Shown here in pieces: positions 8,265-16,500 of a DNA stretch of 46,749 nt (its first letter is position 1; the number at the start of each line of letters is the position of its first letter). The notes beneath the pieces were generated by a model. The model was not told the origin of the DNA. It made no database searches and was given only the letters and a program-made list of their open reading frames with translations. The translations under genes and the position numbers were made by a program. The stretch spans positions 1 through 46,749 of the forward strand of contig JAJFKP010000019.1 in NCBI GenBank assembly GCA_021773135.1, in the 5' to 3' direction. Origin of the DNA: Woeseiaceae bacterium. GTDB taxonomy: Bacteria; Pseudomonadota; Gammaproteobacteria; Steroidobacterales; Woeseiaceae.

Positions 8265-9257
8265 CTAATTTGCCCGCGCGGTTGCCTGCATGTTCGTACT
8301 GTTAAACTGCCATTTGTAGGCGAAGCGGAGTTGGTCATAGTCCAGTCGCACCGCCTCTGGGAACGGATCGAATGGTGCAGCACGACGCAGAATGCTAAGC
8401 GCAATCTGGTCAAGCGCTTTGGAACCCGATGAGCGTCGCACCAGGACTTCCTGCAACTGACCAGAAGCATTGATCGTAACTTCAAGGGTCGGACTCCCGG
8501 TCACGCCGTCGGTCAGCGCCTCCTCAGGGAAATATTTGATGCCAACCGTCTCGATCTTGGTTTTCCAGCGATTCAGGTAACCGGCAATGCTCGATTCCTT
8601 GGTATCTACACTGGTGACCAGTTCGCGTGGGTTCTCGTCACGAATAAAAGGATTGGGCGTATTGTCCTGTGGCAGCGGCATTGTGATCTCGATGCCGGCT
8701 TCGAGATTCGCGGCCGTGGATTCTCGCGTCGAAGGATTCTCGCGAGTGTCGTCAGAGACTTTGAGATCCTGTTCCGCGCGTGCACTCAGCAATTGATCAG
8801 AGAACTGTTCGACCGCCGCGAGCTGTTCGCGACTGTTGCCGTCGTCCGTGCCAATATTGTCGACAGGAACGATGCTTTCAGCACGGGCGCTCGGCCTCGA
8901 TTGTTCCTGAGTGTTACCGGCACCCTGCTGGCTTGCCTGGGCGAGGTACTCCGCACGATCGGGCTCAAGCGCATTGGAATCCGGATCTGCCACGATCGTG
9001 ACTTCCAGTGAAATCGCATCCGCAAACTCGTCGCCGAGGACGCTGTTGAAAGTAATGCCTATGATGAGGATGCCGTGCACCAGCGCGGCCAGAAATAGCA
9101 TAGGCGGCAGCCGGTCCTGGACCGGTAGCCGTTTGAGTACCATATCGTCGGGCGATCCATGCTCGATGGAATCGGATGACGCGCTGATACCGGATTGATG
9201 CGCTTTTTCTGCCATTGCCCGTGCAGGCGTTTGCCCGAAAACCACTGGTAGCCTCAT
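8265..9257 (-). CDS. TonB-family energy transducer (TonB3-like)
   Basis: 330 aa from the ATG at 9257. One membrane segment lies at about residues 47-66 (MLFLAALVHGILIIGITF), followed by a long low-complexity Glu/Ser/Asn-rich periplasmic region. The C-terminal TonB domain (about 240-330) contains GSPTLEVTINASGQLQEV and the helix DQIALSILRRAAPFDPFPE. By position, between gshB and yqgE, it corresponds to P. aeruginosa TonB3, which is needed for twitching motility and pilus assembly, so a link to the adjacent Pil-Chp system is likely although not shown here. The frame extends to a TTG at 9275, but the ATG is preceded by GTGAGAGA and is preferred; another ATG at 9215 is possible. Confidence 0.85.
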   Translation of the reverse strand: MRLPVVFGQTPARAMAEKAHQSGISASSDSIEHGSPDDMVLKRLPVQDRLPPMLFLAALVHGILIIGITFNSVLGDEFADAISLEVTIVADPDSNALEPDRAEYLAQASQQGAGNTQEQSRPSARAESIVPVDNIGTDDGNSREQLAAVEQFSDQLLSARAEQDLKVSDDTRENPSTRESTAANLEAGIEITMPLPQDNTPNPFIRDENPRELVTSVDTKESSIAGYLNRWKTKIETVGIKYFPEEALTDGVTGSPTLEVTINASGQLQEVLVRRSSGSKALDQIALSILRRAAPFDPFPEAVRLDYDQLRFAYKWQFNSTNMQATARAN

Positions 9258-9380
9258 TCTCTCACAGGCCACCAATCAATTGTCCAGTTTAACGGTCTCC
9301 GGTGCCCCGGATTGAGACGCAGGTCACCCGCTGTAATTGCCGGATCCGCGGCAGCACGGCAGAATCACCATAATCTGCCA

Positions 9381-9405
9381 GAAACGGCCTATCTAGGCCA
9401 GTTTC
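9381..9405 (-). terminator. Hairpin at the gshB stop codon, possible weak terminator
   Basis: The arms GAAAC-GGCCTA and TAGGCC-A-GTTTC pair with a single bulge around a 2 nt loop, overlapping the last codons of gshB. No clear T-run follows on the minus strand, so it may be a pausing or attenuating hairpin between gshB and the tonB-like gene rather than a full terminator. Confidence 0.35.
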
Positions 9406-10349
9406 GAATCGATAGCGTCAAACAGGGTCGCAGCGATATTCAGGTCAAAGGCGCGGTCCAGTTCGCGGATCCCGGTCGGGCTGGTGACGTTTATTTCTGT
9501 CAGAAAGTCGCCGATAACGTCAATGCCGGCAAACATCACACCCCGGTCTTTCAAAACCGGTCCAATCTCGTCACAGATCCAGCGATCGCGATCACTAAGC
9601 TCGCGCGCCTCACCCACCGCACCCATCACGAGGTTGCCGCGATTATCGTCGGCGGAGGGAATACGCGCCAGCGCATAGGGAATCGGTGCGCCATCTATGA
9701 GCAGGATCCGCTTGTCGCCAGCGCTGATTTCGGGAATGAACTCCTGTGCCATCGCAAATCGTGCACCGTTGTCCGTCAGTGTCTCGAATATCACGTTGGC
9801 ATTATTGTCGCCGGCAGACACGACGAATATCGATTTGCCGCCCATGCCGTCGAGTGGTTTCACCACGATTTTCCGGTGCTCGGCCAGGAAATCTTTCATG
9901 TCCCGCATCGAGCGCGTGACCAGCGTCAATGGCGCACACTGGGGGAACCACGCGGTATAGGCTTTCTCATTCATATCACGCAAACTCTGCGGCCGATTGA
10001 CGATCAATGCCCCTGCCTGTTCCGCTCTTTCCAGAATATAGCTGGTGTATATGTATTCCATATCAAAGGGTGGGTCTTTGCGCATCAGGATGACATCGAG
10101 ATCGCCAAGTCGAATATCCTTCGTCGCGCCGAGCTCGAACCAGTCATGTTCGTCATCGCGCACGCTCAACAACCGGGAACGAGCGAGGGCGACACCGGCT
10201 AACATCCTCAAATCCGATTGCAGCATGTAGTGGATTTCAGCCTCTCGCCGGCTGGCTTCCAGCAGCATGGCCAGCGAACTGTCCTTGACGGGTTTTATCG
10301 AATCAATCGGGTCCATGACGACACCGACTTGTAGCTTGCTGGCGGACAT
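9393..10349 (-). CDS. gshB: Glutathione synthetase
   Basis: 318 aa ATP-grasp ligase joining gamma-glutamylcysteine and glycine. The N-terminal domain starts LQVGVVMDPIDSIKPVKDSS, the usual family opening with residues that bind substrate. MRKDPPFDMEYIYTSYILE, the ATP-grasp lysine segment KIVVKPLDGMGGKSIF, the RILLIDGAPIPYALARIP strand, the glycine loop in DNRGNLVMGAVG, and the metal-binding end FLTEINVTSPTGIRELDR are all intact. Glutathione made here would feed the glutathione-dependent formaldehyde dehydrogenase further along. It is divergent from pilG, as in Pseudomonas. Confidence 0.96.
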   Translation of the reverse strand: MSASKLQVGVVMDPIDSIKPVKDSSLAMLLEASRREAEIHYMLQSDLRMLAGVALARSRLLSVRDDEHDWFELGATKDIRLGDLDVILMRKDPPFDMEYIYTSYILERAEQAGALIVNRPQSLRDMNEKAYTAWFPQCAPLTLVTRSMRDMKDFLAEHRKIVVKPLDGMGGKSIFVVSAGDNNANVIFETLTDNGARFAMAQEFIPEISAGDKRILLIDGAPIPYALARIPSADDNRGNLVMGAVGEARELSDRDRWICDEIGPVLKDRGVMFAGIDVIGDFLTEINVTSPTGIRELDRAFDLNIAATLFDAIDSKLA

Positions 10350-10778
10350 ATTGCTGATCCTGGACGGCCTGGCTGTAGAGGCCGGCTACTATACCGAATG
10401 TTGTCCGACCAGTGGACAGAAGCGCGCACATCGCAGTTTCACTTACTCATCAGTCGACAGCAGCGTCGCCAACAGCATGATTTGCCTGCGCGTGCGGCAA
10501 TTTAACGGTGCGAAATTCGTTTGCGCGACGAGTCAGCCATTACTGGTCGGCCGGGCTTACCAAAGGATTGAATCCCGCGTGTAAATCCTGCCTACCAGGC
10601 CCGTCGTGGCGGCATTTTGGCCAATATGGTACAAGTCTTTTTGCTTGGCAGAGATTATGGAAACTTCTCCATGAATTGGGCCTGTTGAGCCTGGCGCTTA
10701 TTCGGTGCGGACGCACCGAGGTAATAGTTTTTGGGGATGCCATCTCATTTTGTGATGGCAACTGGGCGAGGATATCCA
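10350..10778. promoter_or_regulatory. Divergent gshB/pilG intergenic region (429 bp)
   Basis: No gene is supported here. A minus-strand -10-like TATAGT (plus strand 10388-10393), about 40 bp before gshB, could serve gshB, but its -35 is poor. A perfect 6 bp hairpin CGGTGC-GGAC-GCACCG lies at 10703-10718 and is followed by TAATAGTTTTT, about 60 bp before the pilG start; it may be an operator or leader hairpin. A GAGGAT ribosome site at 10768-10773 precedes the pilG GTG. No convincing pilG promoter could be assigned by eye. Confidence 0.45.
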
Positions 10779-11171
10779 GTGTCAAATAATGCTTCTCGAG
10801 GTCTTAACGGTCTCAAAATTCTGGTGGTTGACGACAGCAAGACGATCCGCCGGACGGCAGAAACGTTGTTGTCGAAAGAGGGCTGCCAGGTTTTTACGGC
10901 AATCGACGGCTTCGATGCATTGTCGAAGATCGCGGATCACCAGCCGGACCTGATTTTTGTGGACATCATGATGCCGCGCCTGGACGGCTATCAGACATGC
11001 TCGCTTATCAAGCACAACAAGGTCTTCAAGGAAACACCGGTCATCATGCTGTCGAGCAAAGATGGCCTTTTCGACCGCGCGCGTGGTCGCATCGTGGGTT
11101 CCGAGCAATATCTGACCAAACCCTTTACAAAAGACGAATTACTCGGCGCAATTTCCAACCAGGTTAGATGA
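10779..11171 (+). CDS. pilG: Twitching-motility response regulator PilG
   Basis: 130 aa single-domain CheY-like receiver. Phospho-acceptor D62 lies in IFVDIMMPRLDGYQ, the acidic pair in ILVVDDSKTIRRTAE, and the conserved Lys in YLTKPFTKDELLGAI; the block VIMLSSKDGLFDRARGRI is diagnostic for PilG. Phosphorylated by ChpA, it promotes pilus extension and cAMP signalling in Pseudomonas. The start is taken as GTG 10779, which has GAGGAT six bases upstream and gives the short N-terminus usual for PilG; an ATG at 10737 in the same frame would add 14 residues with no family match. First gene of the pil-chp operon. Confidence 0.93.
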   Translation: MSNNASRGLNGLKILVVDDSKTIRRTAETLLSKEGCQVFTAIDGFDALSKIADHQPDLIFVDIMMPRLDGYQTCSLIKHNKVFKETPVIMLSSKDGLFDRARGRIVGSEQYLTKPFTKDELLGAISNQVR

Positions 11172-11181
11172 GGGACTGAGG

Positions 11182-11547
11182 ATGGCTGTAATCCTGATTA
11201 TTGACGATTCTCCCACTGAGCTACATCTCTTCCAGGGAATGCTCGAGAAGGAAGGCTTCGAAACACTTGTCGCGGACAGCGGTGAGGAGGGCATACGTCA
11301 GGCGGGAGCAGCGCGACCTGATTGCATATTGATGGATGTGGTCATGCCGGGAATCAACGGCTTCCAGGCCACTCGGAAACTGACCCAGGACCCTCGAACG
11401 TCGGATATTCCGGTCATCATGATTACCACCAAGGACCAGGAAACCGACAAAATATGGGGTATGCGGCAGGGTGCGGTCGAATACATCGTTAAACCGGTTG
11501 GGCAGAAGGAACTGGTCGCGAAAATTAACTCGGTGATGGCTGACTAA
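11182..11547 (+). CDS. pilH: Twitching-motility response regulator PilH
   Basis: 121 aa single-domain receiver with the acidic pair LIIDDSPTE, phospho-acceptor D52 (ILMDVVMPGINGFQ) and the Lys site YIVKPVGQKEL. The MITTKDQETDKIWGMRQGA block is characteristic of PilH, which in Pseudomonas counteracts PilG and favours retraction. It starts 10 bp after pilG with GAGG directly upstream. It ends in TAA immediately followed by the pilI ATG, so the three genes are tightly packed. Confidence 0.93.
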   Translation: MAVILIIDDSPTELHLFQGMLEKEGFETLVADSGEEGIRQAGAARPDCILMDVVMPGINGFQATRKLTQDPRTSDIPVIMITTKDQETDKIWGMRQGAVEYIVKPVGQKELVAKINSVMAD

Positions 11548-12111
11548 ATGAGCGCCGCGTCTGAACTGGCCGCACTGGTCGAGCGACCGTTTGAACTACT
11601 GCGGGAAATCGAGCGGCGCAGCCGTAGCGCAGTAGCCGGCAAGGGCAGCGGTGATATTCCCGATGAATGGGTAGGGATCGGTTTCCGTATCGGGCAGGAG
11701 CACTTTGTTGCACAACGCGATCAGGTGCGCGAGGTGTTGATGTTGCCTGACGCGATGACCCGGGTGCCAGGATCCAAACGGTGGCTGCTGGGTATCGCCA
11801 ATCTGCGCGGCCACCTGCTGCCATTGGTCGACCTGAAAATGCACCTCGGAAGTGGTCGTACGTCTCACCGACGCATGACTCGCGTTATTTCCGTAAATCA
11901 TCGCGAAATTCCGGCCGGCCTGGTGGTTGACGAAGTACAGGGATTCAGGCGCTTCATGGATAATGAGTTTACCGACACCTGGCCCCAGACGGCTGCGCGC
12001 TGTGATCGTTTCATCAGCGGCGCCTATCAGCGATCCAGCGACACCTGGCCGGTGTTCGATCTATACCAATTGCTCGAAAGCAATACTTTTTTACAGGCCG
12101 CCGCCGAATAG
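11548..12111 (+). CDS. pilI: CheW-like adaptor PilI
   Basis: 187 aa with one CheW domain from about residue 40 to 175: WVGIGFRIGQEHFVAQRDQVREVL, then WLLGIANLRGHLLPLVDLKMHLG, a family core that docks receptor and kinase, and the later VDEVQGFRRF segment. The first 40 residues are a helical extension (LVERPFELLREIERRSRSA) typical for PilI. It couples PilJ to ChpA at the pole. It begins directly after the pilH stop with no spacer and is followed by pilJ after 40 bp. Confidence 0.92.
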   Translation: MSAASELAALVERPFELLREIERRSRSAVAGKGSGDIPDEWVGIGFRIGQEHFVAQRDQVREVLMLPDAMTRVPGSKRWLLGIANLRGHLLPLVDLKMHLGSGRTSHRRMTRVISVNHREIPAGLVVDEVQGFRRFMDNEFTDTWPQTAARCDRFISGAYQRSSDTWPVFDLYQLLESNTFLQAAAE

Positions 12112-12151
12112 CGCGGTGCATATTGAAATTTGACCAAAACGTTGCGAAGCC

Positions 12152-13492
12152 ATGGCTTTAAATACTGAAAACTCCTCTACATTCAAGATCCTGGCGACCC
12201 TGCTCGCTGTGCTGATTCTCGCTGCAGCCGCACTGCTCTATTTGGGAGTGACCACGGGCGCAGGTGAAAACGGTGCGTCCAGCATGATGGCCAGTCCTTA
12301 TTTGCCCATCAGTATTTTACTGATTGCACTGCTGATCCTGGGTGGTCTTGCTGTTCTGCACGGCAAGGCGTCCGTTTTTGAGCAAAGCTCAAGGGAGCAA
12401 ACAGAGCAAAACGAGCGCAACCAGCAGGCCATTCTTCGCTTGCTGGACGAACTGGGCAGCCTTGCAGACGGTGATCTTACGGTCGAGGCAACAGTGACGG
12501 AAGATATTACGGGAGCCATCGCCGACTCTATTAACTATGCAATCGAGAAGCTTCGCGAGCTGGTGGCGACTATTAATGAAACGGCGATTATGGTCGATTC
12601 TGCAGCGAAACAAACTGAGAACACGGCCGTCCACATGGCGCGCGCCGCAGACACGCAGACCAAGGAGATTGCCGCCGCTACGGAATCCATTGTGTCAATG
12701 GCAGGTTCCATTGAAGAAGTGTCCGGGAACGCCGAGAGATCTTCAGATGTAGCTAGACACTCGGTAGAGGTTGCACACAAAGGCGGCGATGCCGTGCGCA
12801 GAACGATCGACGGTATGAACGCTATTCGCGAGACCATCCAGGAGACGTCCAAACGAATCAAACGGCTGGGCGAAAGCTCACAGGAGATCGGTAACATCAT
12901 TGAGCTTATTAACGATATTGCCGAACAGACCAACATACTGGCTCTGAATGCGTCGATACAGGCGTCCATGGCAGGTGAAGCCGGCAGGGGCTTTGCGGTC
13001 GTCGCCGACGAGGTGCAGCGACTCGCAGAACGTTCAACGAATGCGACGAAACAGATCGAGGTCCTGGTACGCACGATTCAAACCGACACCAACGAAGCGG
13101 TGGTTTCAATGGAGCGCAGCACAACAGATGTTGTCGGTGGTGCACTGCTGGCTGAAAACGCCGGTGCGGCACTGGACGAAATCGAGCAAGTCTCTAACCA
13201 GATTGCGAACCTCGTGCAGAACATTTCAGGATCGGCGCGGCAGCAGGCTGGTTCTGCTGCAGATGTGACAAGGCGAACAACCAAACTCAAAGAGATCAGC
13301 GATCAAACTGGCAAGGCAACGATTGCAACGGCCGCGTCGATTTCCAAGCTCTCGGAGCTCGCATCGCAACTTCGTCAAACTGTCGCAGGTTTCACGCTGC
13401 CCAGTTCTGCTCTGCAGGGTAGTGCGCTCGCAAAGGCGTCGATCAATTCTCCCGCGGCAGCACAGCAGGCACAGGAAAAAGCAGCGGGATAG
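12152..13492 (+). CDS. pilJ: PilJ-type methyl-accepting receptor lacking the periplasmic sensor
   Basis: 446 aa. Transmembrane segments lie at about 11-33 and 49-69, separated by only about 15 residues ([15 protein letters not shown]). A HAMP-like stretch follows (70-145), then the coiled-coil signalling domain with the tip [18 protein letters not shown] at about 264-281. P. aeruginosa PilJ is about 680 aa and carries two PilJ sensor modules between its membrane helices; that portion is absent here with no sign of frameshift. The tip sequence [10 protein letters not shown] is PilJ-like rather than generic MCP. Its position between pilI and chpA fixes its role as input of the Pil-Chp system. 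The input may come through the membrane helices, a partner protein or the cytoplasmic side. Confidence 0.88.
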   Translation: MALNTENSSTFKILATLLAVLILAAAALLYLGVTTGAGENGASSMMASPYLPISILLIALLILGGLAVLHGKASVFEQSSREQTEQNERNQQAILRLLDELGSLADGDLTVEATVTEDITGAIADSINYAIEKLRELVATINETAIMVDSAAKQTENTAVHMARAADTQTKEIAAATESIVSMAGSIEEVSGNAERSSDVARHSVEVAHKGGDAVRRTIDGMNAIRETIQETSKRIKRLGESSQEIGNIIELINDIAEQTNILALNASIQASMAGEAGRGFAVVADEVQRLAERSTNATKQIEVLVRTIQTDTNEAVVSMERSTTDVVGGALLAENAGAALDEIEQVSNQIANLVQNISGSARQQAGSAADVTRRTTKLKEISDQTGKATIATAASISKLSELASQLRQTVAGFTLPSSALQGSALAKASINSPAAAQQAQEKAAG

Positions 13493-13516
13493 ACCCCGCC
13501 AGTCATACGACACGAA

Positions 13517-16500
13517 ATGAGTAGCCAATCAGGCATCCACAGCGCGCCAGAGCTCGATAATACTGTCGAGTCGGCGGCGAACGTGCTCGCCGTTGTCAGT
13601 GAGGAGCTGATGGCCACGATTCACAACGCGCATCTTGCGTTGGAGGATTGTGTGGATGGCCGGGGCGGTTCCGCGGCACTGGTTCGCAGTGGCCAGCTGC
13701 TGCATCAACTCGGCGGCGCGCTCAAAATGACTGAGACCTACGGCGCCGCGCTGCTCACAGAAGAGATGGAAGCTGTGTGCACCTATTTGGCCACGTTACG
13801 TGCCGGCAAAGGCCGTGAGGATGGTCTCGATGCGTTGACTCGCGCAATGGTACAGCTCCCTATTTATATTGAGCGACTGCTCGGGGGCGGCCGCGATATC
13901 GCCCTCGTGTTGTTGCCGATGCTCAACGACCTGCGGGCCGCTCGCGGCCAGCCCCTGTTGTCAGAAGGCACATTGCTGCTGCTGAATCTTTCGCCGCAGA
14001 GCAAGCCGGCAACCCGCGGAGCGGGCGAGGCAAGCGGCGAAGATCCTGTGTTCATCGCTAAAAAGCTGCGGCCGAAGTTTCAGCTGGCCCTGCTTGGCTG
14101 GATTCAGGGCGGCAACAATGAACGGCATTTGCAGACATTGTCGGACGTTATTCAGGCACTGGAGAATTCGGCAAACCGCGATGACATGTTCCAGCTGTGG
14201 TGGGTGGTTGGCGGCGTTCTCGAGTCGCTGCGTAATGGCGGTCTTGAGACATCGGTCGCACTAAAACGGCTCCTGGGCCAGACCGACCGCCAGATGAAAC
14301 TTATGATCGATAAGGGCGTGGAAGCCTTTGATTCGCATCCAGTAACGGATTTGCTGAATAACCTGTTGTATTACGTTGCACGCTCAAGCCATGCAGGTGA
14401 GCGCATTAGTGAAATCCGGGCTGCCTTCAACCTGTCAGAGCTGCTGCCTGGCGACGAACAGGTCGAACATGCGCGGGAAGCGCTATCTGCACCAAGCGTT
14501 AAACTCATGCAGACGGTTGCGGCAGCGATTAAGGAAGATCTCAGCCGGGTAAAAGACGTCCTGGATATTTTCGTCCGCACCGGTATGAACAACGCGGCTG
14601 AACTGGTGCCGCAACTTGATCTGTTGAAAAAAATCAGCGATACCCTGGGCGTTCTGGGCTTGGGCGAGCTCCGAGGCGATATTGATTCTGAAATAGATCG
14701 CCTGAAAGATGTCGTATCCAAGGGCGGCCCGGTTAACGAGAAAACCATAGTCGAAATCGCTTCGACCCTGTTGCGCGTTGAAGATCGACTCGATCAACAG
14801 CTGGTACGACTGATCGTCCCGACTGATGCCCCGATTGATGCGACTGATCAGCCCGACCTGCCGCCCGAGGAGGATGCCGACTATAAGCAGGTCGCTGAAG
14901 CAGTAATGCGCGAAAGCATTATCAATCTTGCCCGCATCAAGGAAACATTCAGCCAGAGCATGGACGAGAAAGGCAGTTCGCAGGGTCTTGATGCAGTGCC
15001 TGCGCTGATACGCGGCATCAAAGCCGGACTGATGATGCTGAACAAATCACGGGCGATGGAGATAGTAGATCGGGTAGGCACTCTGCTGACCTTGTCTTTG
15101 TCGGGCGATGGGCCCGGGCGGCTGACCCAGAAAGAAACAGATCGTCTCGCTGACGCGATTGTAAGCATCGAATACTACATGGAGACCGTTAAGGCCGGTC
15201 GCAGTGAGCCGTGGTACATGCTGGACAATGCCGAAGCCTGTCTGGCCGTACTGGGAGATCTCGAGACGAGGCTTGCTGCTGAACAAACAGCAGCTGTGTC
15301 CCAGGCGAAAGATGTGCCGGGCGAGGCCGCTCCAGCGGGTACGATGACAATAGAACGTCCCGATTTTGACGCGATCGCCGCAGAGCAGAAAATCCACACT
15401 CCACCGGCGGAGCAGCAGGCCACGACAGTTATGCCCCCGGCCCCGGTCGTTTCCGAATCTGCCGAACATCTCGATCCGGAGCTTCTCGAATTGTTTATCG
15501 AGGAAGCGAAAGAAGAAATCGCCACGATCAACCGGAATTTGCCGCAGTGGGCACAATCTCCGGACGATATGGAAACGCTGATAACCGTGCGTCGCTCGTT
15601 CCACACGCTCAAGGGTAGCGGAAGAATGGTCGGCGCTGAACGCATCGGTGAATACGCGTGGAGCATAGAGGGCCTCTTAAACAAACTGATCAACAAGACC
15701 CTGGTACGCATACCACCAATGGTTGACTTTATTCTGGCTGCCGCGAATGCATTGCCGGAACTGGTCGAACAACTTGAGGTCGGTAGCGAGCCGCAGACCG
15801 ATATAAGTTTGCTGATGGCGCGTGCAAATGCGTTTAGCGAGGGTGACCCGAATGCTGCCATTCTGACTATTGCCGGTTCGGAACCGGCGGCAGCGCAGGA
15901 ACCGGTCGCAGCCCTGGAAATGGACCCGGTTTTGCTGGATATCTTTTCCAAAGAAACCGCAGGCCATCTCAAGGTGATCTACGATTACCTCGAAGCCTGT
16001 AAAGGTCATGCGCCGCCGTTTCACGTGACCGACAAACTGCACAGGGCGTGTCACACGTTGCACGGCAGCGCAAATATGGCCAATGTCGAGCGCGGCGTTT
16101 CGGTGGCCGGCGCGCTGAATCGTTATGTCCGCCGGGTCTACGACTACAAGGTTGGCTTCGAACAGTCGGGTATCGAAGCATTGCATGCAGCTGCGAAAGC
16201 GCTCGAGTCGATCGTTGCTGATATCAATCAGCCAGAGCGAAACCGCTCTGATTTCACAGTTCTTATCGAACACCTGAGGAATCTCGCAAACGTTGTAGAA
16301 CAGTCCGTGCCAAAAGAGGATTCAGGGATCGTTGAGGTGGTGGATCTCGACGAGCCCCCGGTCGAGGTTCCTGAGGAATCGACTTACGACGCAGAAATCG
16401 CTGCCATCTTTTCGGAGGAAGCGGCGGAACTGCTGGAGGAGGCGGATCAGGCGCTCGATGCATGGAAATCGGATCGCAATGACCGGGATCAGGTTGAAGC

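Noticed and set aside
8225-8275. Hairpin CGCCGAAA / TTTCGGGCG after the tonB-like gene as terminator
   Set aside because: The stem needs a bulge and no T-run follows on the minus strand, so support is too weak.
9312-10202. 296-codon plus-strand frame over gshB
   Set aside because: Antisense shadow of gshB, whose family motifs are complete on the minus strand.
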